Source of the DNA: Lactarius indigo
Taxonomy: Eukaryota; Basidiomycota; Agaricomycetes; Russulales; Russulaceae
DNA length: 64,000 nt
Direction: 5' to 3'
NCBI GenBank assembly: GCA_025766275.1
Contig: JAFKAC010000112.1
Span: 1 to 64,000 of the forward strand
A program made the translations under genes and the position numbers. Positions within the stretch are counted from its first letter, which is position 1. Each line of letters begins with the position of its first letter. Below are positions 35,801-45,400 of the stretch, piece by piece. Below the pieces are notes generated by a model, which saw only the letters and a program-made list of their open reading frames with translations, ran no database searches and was not told the DNA's origin.

Positions 35801-37554
35801 AGTGTTGCCGAATAGTAGCCTATGGGGTGTCGCTTGCCGTCAGCTTTCTTTTGCAGTAATACGGCTCCCACCGCATAGCCCGAAGCATCCACTTCCAACT
35901 CGAACGGGTCTTGAAGGACTGGGTGCGCTAACACCGGTTCTTCGGTTACGAGGCGTTTTAGGGTGTTGAATGCCTTTTCTTCTTCTTCAGTCCATCGCCA
36001 TTCTTCGTCCTTTCGTGTTAGTTTAGTGAGCGGCTTGGCGTGAGTTGCGAAACCGCGGATGAAGAGTCTGTAAAAGTTACAAAAGCCGAGGAAGGAGCGG
36101 ACATCTTTGACTTTTGTTGGTGTTGGCCAGTCCTTGATGCCTTGAACTTTTACGGGGTCCATTCGAGTCACCCCCCTCTCAAGGATTACCCCCAGGTAAT
36201 CCATCCGCGGTTGATGGAACAGGCACTTTTCGAGCTTGAAATAGAGATCGTGTTCTTCCGCCACACGCAGGACGTCGCGAACGGCGGCCACATGGGCGGT
36301 CAGGTCGTGGTCAAAGTGAGTAGCAATACCAATGTCGTCCATGTAGACGCGTATGGTTGTACCCAGCCGGTCGTGCTTCGCTATCGTGTCTCGATAGATG
36401 TGATTCATCATGGCTTGGAAGGTGGCGGGAGAGTTGGTGAGGCCGAAAAACATGACCGTGGGCTCGAAAAGACCGAATTTGGTTTTGAACGCGGCTTTCT
36501 CCTGGTCGCCGTCGCGAATTCGTATGTTGTTGTACCCCCATCGGATGTCGAGTTTCGTGTAGATGTGGGCATTGCTGAGGTCGAGGATAAGGTCTTGTAT
36601 TAGCGGGAGCGGGTACTGGTTGCGAATGGTATGGGAATTAATGACCCGGTAGTCCTGTACCGGGCGTAGTTTTCCGTCCTTCTTTTTAATGAAGAAGAAG
36701 GAAGATGCGTACGGGGAGATAGAAGGGCGTAAATACCCTTGTCGTAACTTTTCGTCCAGAAAGTCTTTGAGTTCACCTTCTTCTTTCTGTGTCATGGGGT
36801 AGATTTTGCAGTCGATAGCGGCCGGCGCGGATGGTTTGAAGTCGATGGCATGATCCCACGGCCTTGCCGGAGGAAAGCGGTGCGAGGCTTGCTCGTTAAA
36901 AAGTTTACTAAACATTGCGTATTCTTGAGGGAGCACTGCTGCCGTTTGTTGTTGCTTTGCTTGTATGGCCAACTCCGTCGAGGTGGTGGCCCTAGCGAAC
37001 GTTTCTTCCTCCAGTTCTTCTATGATGTCTTCTTTCTCGGCCGTGATGAGGGCTCGAACGGTTGTTGTGGATATTAGTGCTTCGGTAGTTGCCAGTACTA
37101 TCGGCAGCATGTCTGGGTGTATGGTGGCGGTGGCCCAACTGACGGTTGGCTCGAATGCGCTTAGCCATGGATAGCCCAGCACCATGTCTTCGCTGCCTAG
37201 GTCGGTGATTAGGAAGGTCATTTGTTTTATCTGTCCCCGTGTTTTTACTTCTAGGTTAACGTAATGAGTGATTAACCCAGCTTTGTTTTCTGTGTTGTCT
37301 ATATTCCATATTTTGCGAGGCGTGTTCAATGGTTGTATCGGGATGTTGGCCCGTCTTGCCAGGCTTGGTCGTATGAAGTTGTCGGTTGCGCCAGAGTCGA
37401 TCAGCGCATTGGTTTCAGTCGTTCGGTAATTCGTACGGACAGTCACTGGGATTCGCATAGATCGGTAGCGCGTTGTCACAATTACAGAATTACATTGAAG
37501 AGCCCTCACCCAGACTGACGGGTTCAGGCGTCCCGAAAACCCTCCTTTCCCCAT
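32815..37554 (-). CDS. pol: Chromovirus Pol polyprotein with a long C-terminal extension
   Basis: 1,579 codons, uninterrupted. Order of domains: protease (DSGATD at residues 53-58), reverse transcriptase (YMDD at 404-407), RNase H (about 550-675; VDASG and DHLNLQ), integrase zinc-binding HHCC (about 759-802; HGHPG, CAECQ), catalytic core with D833, D894 (ISDRDPRF) and E930 (TDGQSERTNQW), GPY/F-like C-terminus (RRHGPFRVVQ), then a chromodomain at about 1115-1172 (EVEAILDARHFG, YLVKWKGYPDSENQWV). Chromodomains steer integration to modified histones. A tail of about 407 residues follows, with acidic and low-complexity parts and a heptad-like end (ELDRLRARVSQLRAMIE). The frame overlaps gag by 31 bases in the -1 register. 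Confidence 0.95.
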   Translation of the reverse strand: MGKGGFSGRLNPSVWVRALQCNSVIVTTRYRSMRIPVTVRTNYRTTETNALIDSGATDNFIRPSLARRANIPIQPLNTPRKIWNIDNTENKAGLITHYVNLEVKTRGQIKQMTFLITDLGSEDMVLGYPWLSAFEPTVSWATATIHPDMLPIVLATTEALISTTTVRALITAEKEDIIEELEEETFARATTSTELAIQAKQQQTAAVLPQEYAMFSKLFNEQASHRFPPARPWDHAIDFKPSAPAAIDCKIYPMTQKEEGELKDFLDEKLRQGYLRPSISPYASSFFFIKKKDGKLRPVQDYRVINSHTIRNQYPLPLIQDLILDLSNAHIYTKLDIRWGYNNIRIRDGDQEKAAFKTKFGLFEPTVMFFGLTNSPATFQAMMNHIYRDTIAKHDRLGTTIRVYMDDIGIATHFDHDLTAHVAAVRDVLRVAEEHDLYFKLEKCLFHQPRMDYLGVILERGVTRMDPVKVQGIKDWPTPTKVKDVRSFLGFCNFYRLFIRGFATHAKPLTKLTRKDEEWRWTEEEEKAFNTLKRLVTEEPVLAHPVLQDPFELEVDASGYAVGAVLLQKKADGKRHPIGYYSATLSEAERNYDIYDLELLAIVKALRNWRPLLAGAPHKIKIYSDHLNLQYWKSPQKISRRVAREVLELSEYDFEIHHIKGKNNGRADALSRRPDYNQGAEDNSEVVVLPPEIFVRTLNVARTFIANPNLLQPRHQQDEQVIKLWVDPYHLKKIQGEWYKDGRFVITGPASTQRVLIHDHHDLPVHGHPGIAKTQRILERHYWWPRLRKDVYEYVQGCAECQRNKVNTRPIRAALHPITPILEAMPFHTVAVDFITKLPVSKGYDSILTVTDHDCSKASVFIPCREEITAEETAALYIAQVFRRFGLPRKIISDRDPRFTSKFTREVCRILGIQQNISTAYHPRTDGQSERTNQWLEQYLRFWVNERQDNWEAYLPIAEFAHNNWPHEHTKESPFQLLMGYNPQADWTDKPSPIPLATARLTQLKEARDNAQRLIQKAQESWVRNRDTPKFRINDLVWLEGKHLRTNQPTAKLAARRHGPFRVVQVMSPYNYRLELPTQWNIHPVFHIDLLTPYKQTSLHGENFTRPPPELVDGEEEYEVEAILDARHFGRGRRLQYLVKWKGYPDSENQWVNKDDVFAPEALRLYQEARTHGKRDKVGVARTEDSHPLFLRSTITLMPTSPLRHVTQAQLLDSLAEDARTLLAEDSDTEVPNTQLTPWAPLAPTEGPITAQEWATVVTRFPDPTTTPDDDRAVVHVFRNDRGEREPIAAIPPSDDLIGVRGIFPSNDQRSSADGVRVGGLEEGSGGVAEGAAGLSSGPTERDARATAAMAAAEAGHDDEDYYPARHTFLRTKRDPDNPLITPWLVYSDGSPMYRGRVRVPGAADHRPFTAAEDPAHVIAPEGFRANRRPHHIRYPITGPDGVERDASHVQIIGGADPLILGVIPGSPHVYGKPFYAEPHVSAALRPTYPHEDLVVFEADKITDRALNRINDESLTAEVTRFRAASYELDRLRARVSQLRAMIECAQDDRRDAIYRLERATALERIADEQRDWPARDFR

Positions 37555-39587
37555 AGATCTTGGAGTATGAGATCTTTTACTTCATCCGTACTGTTGGCTA
37601 CCTGCGTAAGCCATTCCTTGGCCTGTTCTCCTGCCGTCTTCGTGCTTGCAGCGTTAATTTGGGGTGCGGGCGTTACGCTCGGTGCTGGCGACATGTATCC
37701 GGGCAGGGACGGCGCATACTGTGATGGCGCGTACTGCGAGATGGGTCCCGAATGGTACCCCGTGGTTTCAGTCATGCGACTGCTGGATGGGGCAGCCTGC
37801 CACTGTTGCTGCGTACGCGGGTACGGACAGTTTCGTGAGAGGTGGCCGGGCGCGTGACAGTTATAACAAAGGACGTTCCTTAAGTCCCTCCTAGATCCTC
37901 CTCGTCCTCGCCCTCGAGCTCCCGGTCCTCCCCTTGGTGGAAATGGTGGCGCAGGCCAGTCGCGGTGTGGCAGCTTATTGAAGTCGATGTCTTCAGATCC
38001 CGCGAGTCTCACTTTTGCACGGTCGGCCGAGGTGTCCATCGCCCATGGGTTAGTTTGTGGTAGGTTTTGCGGGAGCGTCCACCCCGCGTTGCCGCCTTGC
38101 TTCTTTGGTGGCGTCGTGTTCTTGTATTCATTGAGTCGCGCTTTGAGGTGAATGTAATTTTTCTGTCGTTTGAGGACGGCCCTTTTCCAGTCGTCGAACG
38201 TGATGGGGTCGTCAAACTGGAACGCGTTTTTGAACAGTTCCTTGGGTAGACCCGATGTGAAGAGGTCGATAGTTTGTGGTTCATTGAGGCGGTAGTGAGC
38301 CTTCCGTGCCAGCTGTTCAAAATCATTGACGTACTTGTCAATGTCTTCTCCTGTCATTTTGAAGCCCTTTCGTAGTATGGCTTGGGCTTGTTCTCTTTCT
38401 AGCGTGTTTTCGAATCGCTGGCTGAACCCGTCTGCTACGGCGTTCCATAGTTCACGAGTGTAGGGGTTGATCCCTCGTTGTATTTGTCTGTTGAGCCAGT
38501 TTAGGAAGGACAGGACCCATTCGCTGACCGCTCCTCCTTTGATATAGGAAAGAAACAGAAGGCATCTTCTGTAGTCATTGCGCATGATAGGGGCGTCTAG
38601 GTTCATGCCCCAGTAGACGTGCCACTGTGTCAGAAATTGGTCCACTTTAAGTCTGTCTCCGTCAAAGATGGAGGGTGGCTCGCCGGTTAATTTCTCGTTG
38701 TGATGCCCTCCTCCTCCGGCATCTCCGCCACCTCCTCCTCCGCCACCGCCTCCACCTCCTCCTGGTGGTCCCGTGGGCGGCATTCTTGGTGGTTCGGTTT
38801 GTCGTAGATCAAATGGGATGCCCCCTCCAGGTGGCGGTGGTGGGTCTCCATCCGGCCCTCCTACCCCTGGTGGGAGATCCAGTGCGGGTCGTCGTCCAGA
38901 CGGGGGGTCTCCCCGATCTGACCCTATGGCTCGGAAGATGGCGGCGTCGTCTGCGGTCATTCGCACGCCGGTTTCGGGGTTAATAGGCATGAGGGTTTCT
39001 CGTGCTTCGTCGCGTATTGCGCGCGCTTCTTCCATGGCGACTTCCTCCATGGCTCGCGTTATTGTTGCCATGATGGCTGGTGATCGAACGTGAATCGGTT
39101 CTGGTTCTGTAATACGCGCGGACTCAGCTCTTTCGATGAGGAGATCTTGTATTGCTCCTCCACTAGTTTCGGTTTGATTTGGCTCTCGCCCTTCACTTTC
39201 GTCTTGGCTTTGTTCTTCTTCTTCTTCCGATACTACTTCTCCGGTGGAGTGCTCTCGTACCTGCCCGTCGATGGGGCCCCAGTCTGCTCGACTGTTGAGT
39301 TCTCTGGCGTCGATGTCGCACCGATATCTGGGTCCCGCTGGTCGTATGACGTCCCAATGGGAATCTATAGGGTTCCACGCAACCTCTGTCCAACACACGT
39401 GGTCGAAATTGAACTCAACTGGTCGGAACCTAATCGGTCCGTTGAACTCCACAAAGTACCCGGTCTCTTCTTGTCTTTCCCTCCACTGAGCAGCTTGTAA
39501 AAAGCGTGTGGGGACGTTTCGTTCTCCCCTTCTTGGGATCGAATATGGACGGAAGCTCGTCCACTGGTCTCTTGTTGTTACGGCCAC
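37524..39587 (-). CDS. gag: Chromovirus Gag polyprotein
   Basis: Capsid protein of about 687 residues. After an acidic region and a glycine-rich linker comes the retrotransposon gag domain (FDGDRLKVDQFLTQWHVYWG to LARKAHYRLNEP), and near the C-terminus a CCHC zinc knuckle (CYNCHAPGHLSRNC) that binds the genomic RNA. The open frame begins just after the primer site. There is no ATG before residue 173: the first 172 codons must start at GTG 39587 or another non-ATG codon, or be unused. An in-frame TAA at 39605-39603 sets the outer limit. The last codons overlap the start of pol. Confidence 0.9.
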   Translation of the reverse strand: MAVTTRDQWTSFRPYSIPRRGERNVPTRFLQAAQWRERQEETGYFVEFNGPIRFRPVEFNFDHVCWTEVAWNPIDSHWDVIRPAGPRYRCDIDARELNSRADWGPIDGQVREHSTGEVVSEEEEEQSQDESEGREPNQTETSGGAIQDLLIERAESARITEPEPIHVRSPAIMATITRAMEEVAMEEARAIRDEARETLMPINPETGVRMTADDAAIFRAIGSDRGDPPSGRRPALDLPPGVGGPDGDPPPPPGGGIPFDLRQTEPPRMPPTGPPGGGGGGGGGGGGGDAGGGGHHNEKLTGEPPSIFDGDRLKVDQFLTQWHVYWGMNLDAPIMRNDYRRCLLFLSYIKGGAVSEWVLSFLNWLNRQIQRGINPYTRELWNAVADGFSQRFENTLEREQAQAILRKGFKMTGEDIDKYVNDFEQLARKAHYRLNEPQTIDLFTSGLPKELFKNAFQFDDPITFDDWKRAVLKRQKNYIHLKARLNEYKNTTPPKKQGGNAGWTLPQNLPQTNPWAMDTSADRAKVRLAGSEDIDFNKLPHRDWPAPPFPPRGGPGARGRGRGGSRRDLRNVLCYNCHAPGHLSRNCPYPRTQQQWQAAPSSSRMTETTGYHSGPISQYAPSQYAPSLPGYMSPAPSVTPAPQINAASTKTAGEQAKEWLTQVANSTDEVKDLILQDLWGKEGFRDA

Positions 39588-39593
39588 GGTGGG

Positions 39594-39604
39594 ATCTTGG
39601 TCTT
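39594..39604 (-). promoter_or_regulatory. Primer-binding site for self-priming
   Basis: In element orientation AAGACCAAGAT begins two bases inside the 5' LTR boundary. It is the exact complement of ATCTTGGTCTT in the same LTR (39832-39822) and does not resemble the usual TGG-initial tRNA 3'-end sites. In Tf1 the first bases of the transcript fold back and prime minus-strand synthesis; this arrangement matches. Confidence 0.75.
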
Positions 39605-39606
39605 AA

Positions 39607-40117
39607 TGTAACGCCGTCACGACGTTAGCTCGACTTGAGCTCTATAGAGGCGGTAACAACTTAGCGAATATTCTGAAGGCACGAAGGCCCAGACGCGACA
39701 GAGTCTTGAAGACACGGAGGTCCAAGCGTGAGCAGAGGTGAACACTCGGAGGTGCACGACTTAATGGAGACGCGAGAGGAAGAAGACGTTGAAAGAGGAG
39801 ACAAACAAGTGACGATTCAAGAAGACCAAGATGGCGTATCTTGGTCTCCACAAGACAGTTTAAATACACAAACGAGCAGGCTTAGAAGCGCTGCTATGAG
39901 TCACAGTAGGTAGCGTCCAACGTATCGCAGAAACAACTTAAACCCTACTACTACTAGTACCTGTACTAGTGGCGTCGGTCATCAGTCAGCTATCGTACCC
40001 GTATCACCTATCGCACTGCCGTATCACCGTGGTTAAGTCCGCAACTAATCTACCTTACCGCCGTAGTTGCAACCGGTACAGTAAGGGTCCTTAGTCGTAC
40101 AAGTCCGAAACGTAACA
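39607..40117 (-). repeat. Chromovirus 5' LTR with promoter and primer sequence
   Basis: 511 bp. In element orientation a TATTTAAA box lies at 39866-39859. About 34 bases after its first base is ATCTTGGTCTT (39832-39822), the predicted transcript start and self-primer. The primer is one arm of a perfect 9-bp inverted repeat, GACCAAGAT(39824-39832)-5 bp-ATCTTGGTC(39838-39846). The same sequences occur in the 3' LTR. Confidence 0.9.
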
Positions 40118-40122
40118 CGGCT
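40118..40122. repeat. Target-site duplication, right copy (CGGCT)
   Basis: Exact match of 32268-32272, immediately outside the right LTR. Confidence 0.92.
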
Positions 40123-42436
40123 CCTGTGGGAACTTCTGGGGTGTTGCTTGCAGCGACGTTGGTAACAGGAACTGGCCGCTTGATCTTGATTGTAGGCCCA
40201 CGCGGTGGAGGCGACATTGCAACGTCGCGATACGAAGGGGTAGTGGGAATGGGCGGGATACGATTTTGGGAAGTAAGGGCCTAGAATAGGATTGATCAGA
40301 AGACTCGGAGGAGAATATACGAATACGTACCCCACCAGCACCGACCCAGCAACTCTCAAGACACTCGAGGGTCTTTTCGAGATAGATGTCGCTGATGAAT
40401 GCGTTCGTCTTCAGTATTCCAGCGTTCTCACACATTAGCCTGGCTTCCTGGCATGTCTTGATGGCGGCTGCCACAAGCTTGAGGGCGGTTGCGACATTGC
40501 CGACCTCCTGCCAACTAGTAAGCGAGGACGATAGAGTGATCCCACCTGCCGTGAACTGCTCATGCCCCCACCCTTGGCACGCGTTGTCCTCGTCGATGTC
40601 TGGCGACGATGGGTCTGCGAATTGGATGCGATTGAGGAGTGTAGTGACTTGCTCGGACGGCTCGCTTTGTTTGAACGACGACTGTGCGTTCATGGAACGA
40701 AGGAGCTGAGGACCGTTGGTCAAAGAAGGGAAATCGGATGTAAGGATCGCTGTGAGGACGCAGTCAGTGAGAGTGTGTGCGAATGAGGACCCGAGGATAT
40801 TCGACTTACCAATGAGGTTGTCGGCTGGGGATTCGGCTCTAGGTCAGGGTGTAAGTGTGCAGGTGATACTCAGACGAACCTGATGGGTCGACGTGAAGGA
40901 GATGAAGACGTGTTGGTGCGGGTTCCGCACGGACCATCTCGGTGCGGCTAAGGAACGTGGGTGTGATTTTGCGTGCTGCGGGTCTTTGACTCTCTGTGGG
41001 CGAGTACTACTCGTCAGCGGGGTTGGATACCATTGAGTAGAGTACGTACCGTTTAAGAGCCCTTTAGTCCCCACGATCTTCTGCCTGGAAACCAAAATGC
41101 CGTCTTTGCTACGCTTTTGAGCGTGCGATGCCGAGGGTGATTTGGGGCCAGGGCTCAACTCAAGAGCCCGCTTTGCTGCGTTCATGGGCGCCGCATCCTG
41201 AATTCGCGGAATGAACGCAGTTGGTGCCAAGAGTGAAAGATTGTCGGAGAGGTTGGAATGTGGAGAAGCGGCACGTGCAGAGCCCATCGCTCCCCCGGCC
41301 CTAGCTTCTACCTCATTTCGCCGCAAAAAGACCTGAGTAACCACAGCGTCAGCCTTCCAATGAGCTGAACACAAGCGAAGTAATTTTTGCTCCGCTTCGA
41401 GGTCGAGTATGGCTTGATCATACTCGGCCGCAAAGAACTTCTTGACGAGCGTCTTGGTCCATGACTTGGATCCGCCAGAACGCACGGCCGATCGGGGGTC
41501 TGAGTTAACGAGGTTGATGAGCCTTTGAACAATGATTTCCGCGGAGCGTCGTATGTTTGATTGTTCGAGATTTGAGATTGTATTGCCGTTTGGACGACGG
41601 AGTGCGAGACTGAGCTTTGGTCGACTCTGGTTAGATTTCGTGACGATGGGGGGCCCCGATTTGTCCTTCGCACAGTCTTCGAAGTCCCAAAGCACAGATT
41701 CCGGAAGACATCGTGGGTGCACGAGTGGAGCCTCCACGCTTTCGAGGAGTTCTTCAATGATCTTGTCTGTTGTAATGTCGAATTTTGCGGGTTGAGAAGC
41801 GGAATCACTTGGCCCCAACGACGATGTGCGAGAGTCAGGGCCGTGAGAGTCTGCACGGCAAGAGCTCACGCCGCGGGGTACAACTGCCGTGGGATGTGAG
41901 TTAGCGATCGCCCGAGCTTTGGAAGAGAATTAATACGCACCTTGGTACATAGGGCTTTCACTCTTCGCAGTACCAAATCCTGCGAGGTCTCGTTCTGCAT
42001 ACTTGGCGAGGACGGAGGACATGCGGAAGTGATCTTGGCGTAGTTCGCGGTAAAGAGGGTTGTGAAGAAGCTCGGCGTCGGTGAGCGCCGCGATGACATC
42101 AGGAGAGATGGAACGAGAACTCTTGCGGGGAGCCGTTGAACGATTAAGACCGGAACGCAAGGTCGAGCCTGACATGTGGGAACGTGAAGGACCAAACGTG
42201 GTCCCAGAGTAGTCGAAGTCGTGGTCGGTGTCAACGGTCGAGCGTCGACCGGAAAAATTGATTGGGGGCCTCGACCTCAGTGGAGGCTTCGACCTGTACC
42301 GGGGGCGCTGTGCGAATTCGTCCTCGTCCTCATCATTGAGGTCAGGTACCGTGTCCGAGTCCGGTGTGAAGTGCCCTGGGGGGGCATGGCTGGCCATATT
42401 GAAGTCGTCGTCATAGTCGTCATCAAACTCAGACAT
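40118..42436 (-). pseudogene. 5' part of an unrecognised host gene interrupted by the chromovirus
   Basis: Exons 42436-41941, 41883-41050, 40993-40880, 40836-40810, 40749-40331 and 40280-40118 join in consistent frame with GT/AG introns. The sixth exon continues at 32267 beyond the element, and the whole gene would be about 800 codons. The N-terminus is acidic (MSEFDDDYDDDFNM), then an Arg/Ser-rich stretch, a helical part (ELLHNPLYRELRQDHF, KIIEELLESVEAPLVHP, EAEQKLLRLCSAHWKA) and a conserved-looking segment SDIYLEKTLECLESCWVG near 40350. I recognise no family, so function is open. Loss of the last fifth of the protein is expected unless the element is spliced out. Confidence 0.75.
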
Positions 42437-42439
42437 AAA

Positions 42440-45400
42440 GCAAGTTTCCGAGACGGCGTAAACAAACGAGACTTAGGAAGAAAAAAAAGGGAGAAGTTGC
42501 CGTGAGGGAGAAGTTGAGATTCAACTTCAACGCGACGCAAGCGTAGGTAAAATGAGCACGTGCCCTTCGCAAGCTCCGCACCAGAGTCCGATGCCTGCCC
42601 TCGCGCTTTCGCTTGCCCCCACTACGATATACAATAACTTTGACAATCCTTGCATCAATCATGTAGCTATGACATCCCAAACTACTCCAAGACACACCTG
42701 CCAATGCTCCAAGTGTTATGGAACTTCAAGAATGGTTACAAAGCGGACAATCGAGTCTCATCTGCGACAAGATCAAGCCTTCCTCCAATCCCTCCCTTCC
42801 AATGCCGAATCAGCTCCTTTTGTGCGATCTCACATAGATCAAACCATCCAACTCCTTTCTCAACTCAATGGGGGCATCTTACTGCCTGTTACACTGCTGG
42901 ATGTTGTTGGATCTCGCTCGGAGGGCTCAGAAGGTATTTGTTAATATTAATATTAATAATAATAATAATATTAACCCCAAAGCGGCACAGATCCCCCACT
43001 TCAGCTGGCTAACACCCACTCCGAGGATTCGGGGCAGCTTGATAAGGAAGCTGTAGAGCCTGGTAAGTATATTATATTAATATAAAGTGGGTGACTCTGT
43101 ACTTATGGCTACATGGTCTTAGATGATCTTTTTTGTCCTGACATGGACATTGATCTAGGCTCTACTGATGCTGCTGCTGATTCAACTTACCTAGGGATGG
43201 ACCCCAATATCTCTGACTCAGAGATGGATCAACACCCTGTGGTTTCTGAGGCTGGCTCTGGCTCTGTGGACTCTGGCTCTGACTCTGACTCTGATGAGGC
43301 AGATTTTCATCCTGCTGTATTTTCCCCCTCAATAGGGGATCTGGGCACTTCTGACCATGGCTCCTTTTCTGAGAGGGAGTCAGGTGGTGTTAGTTCTGGT
43401 GGTGGCGATGACTCTGGTACTGACTTTCCAGAAGTTGTGAGGCGACTTCAGGCACAGCTTTTATCAGGCTATACCCCACCCAATCACCCATCTGTTGATG
43501 ACCCTAGGGGTCGTACACTTACCCCAGATGAAGAGCTTTCTTTAAAGCACTACATTGCATGGGTCGACTCTCGCGGCACTGTAAAGGCATACAAGCTCCA
43601 TGCCCAGGTCCTTCAAGAGGCCACAGGCACTGAGATTCTTAGCCTATATATGGTGCGGAAGCTTGCCATAGAGCTTACAGGGTTGTCATCTCAGCTGGTT
43701 GACATGTGCCCCAAAAGCTGCATGGCTTTCACTGGAGAGTTCAAACATCTCCATTCCTGCATCTATATCCGCGACAAACGCCTTGGGCCTTGTGGTGCAT
43801 CACGCTATGACAAAAATGGCCGCCCAAAAGCCCAAATGCTTTATACCCCTATCACACCTGTTATTCAGTCCCTTTATATGAATAGGAAGATGGCAGGAGC
43901 TATGCGGTACCGCCATGAGCATTTACAAGAGGCTCTGAAAAAGCTGAAGCCTAATTCCCCCCCCACCATATACTCAGATTTCTCTGACTCCATCAGCCAT
44001 CTCAATCACTCCTATTTATTCAAAGAACCCACTGACACTGCAATAACTATCTCTGGTGATGGTGCTCAGCTCACCATGAAGAAGCAGTCTGATGTATGGG
44101 TTCTTATTGTCACCATTTTAAACCTTCCTCCCAACATGCGATCTAAAGCTGCCAATATTATCATTCCACTTGTTATTCCTGGACCCTCTTCACCTGGAAA
44201 TGTGGAGTCATTCATTTATGTCCTCTATGAGGAGCTTGCCAAGCTTAGTGCTGGTGTATGGTCCTTTGATGCATATTCAGGGACATACTTTCTTTTAAGG
44301 GTCTTTCTTTGTGGTGTTCTTGGAGATATGCTTGGTTCTGCAAAACTCAGCAGAATGGCTGGACATATGGCTAGATATGGATGCCGTTTTAGTATGGTGC
44401 AGGGTGCACGCCCTAGTAAGGAAAGAGGTATGCTACATTATACTGTTGTATTATTTTATCTCACTATTTTATCTTATAGGTGCTAAATCTCAGTACTACC
44501 CTCTCTCTCCACCTCAAAGTCAGGAGATTAATAGTGATCGCCCTCATTTTGACATTTTCAACCTGCCTATTCGAACTCTAGAGGGCTACTGGAGAACTAT
44601 TGAAAGGCTTGAAGCTGCAAAGGGAAACCAGGCACAGCATGCAGCAATTGTGCGGGAAACTGGTGTCTCTGGTCTTCCCATCTGTGCAGCTAGCCCTGCC
44701 TTCTCACATCCATTCTTTTTCCCACTTGACCCCTTCCACCTCTTCTATGAAAACTGTATGCCACATATCTGGGATATATGGGTCTCATTTAGCTCTCAGT
44801 CAGAAAGTGTTTATATGGGTCAAGATATGGCTTCAAAGCTTGGAGCAGAGGTAGAGAGTGCCATAGCAACATTACCCTCATCCTTCTGTGGACCTATCAG
44901 AGATCCATCTAAAAAGCGACAAAGCCAGTACAAGATATATGAGTGGATGGCCCTCCTTCACTGGTATATTGTCCCTATTGCCTCAGAGCTTGGATTCAAT
45001 TCAGCAGTGATCAAGAACTTTGCCATGTTCTCAAATGTGGTGGAGTATGCTATGACAGCTGTCCCTCGAACAAAAGATGATTTGGCCAAGCTACAGAGCA
45101 AGATTATCCTTTTCCTTCAAGAGTTTGAACACCTCTATGTTGGCAATGATCCATCTAAAATTTCCCGCTGTAGACTCTGCATCTTTCAGCTCATTCATAT
45201 TCCCTTCCATATTTCCTATAATGGCTCTATCAGATTTGGCTCTCAAGCTACATGTGAGCGGGCCATTGGAGATATTGGGCATGGTATTAGGTCAAAAAAA
45301 TCCCCCTTCAAAAACATTGCCTCATACAGGACAGACAAGCAGTCTGTTAAAATTCTACACCTCTCTTATCCAACACTCTTCCCAGAGCCTGAAGTAAAGG

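Larger units (their letters stand above)
32273..40117 (-). mobile_element. Complete Gypsy chromovirus (Tf1/sushi-like), inserted in a host exon
   Basis: A 7,845-bp LTR retrotransposon in minus orientation. It has 511-bp LTRs that appear identical, a 5-bp target duplication, overlapping gag and pol frames without internal stops, a polypurine tract, and a chromodomain after the integrase. The primer site matches the element's own LTR rather than the 3' end of a tRNA, as in the Tf1/sushi group. Identical LTRs indicate a very recent insertion, and the protein frames look competent. Confidence 0.95.
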
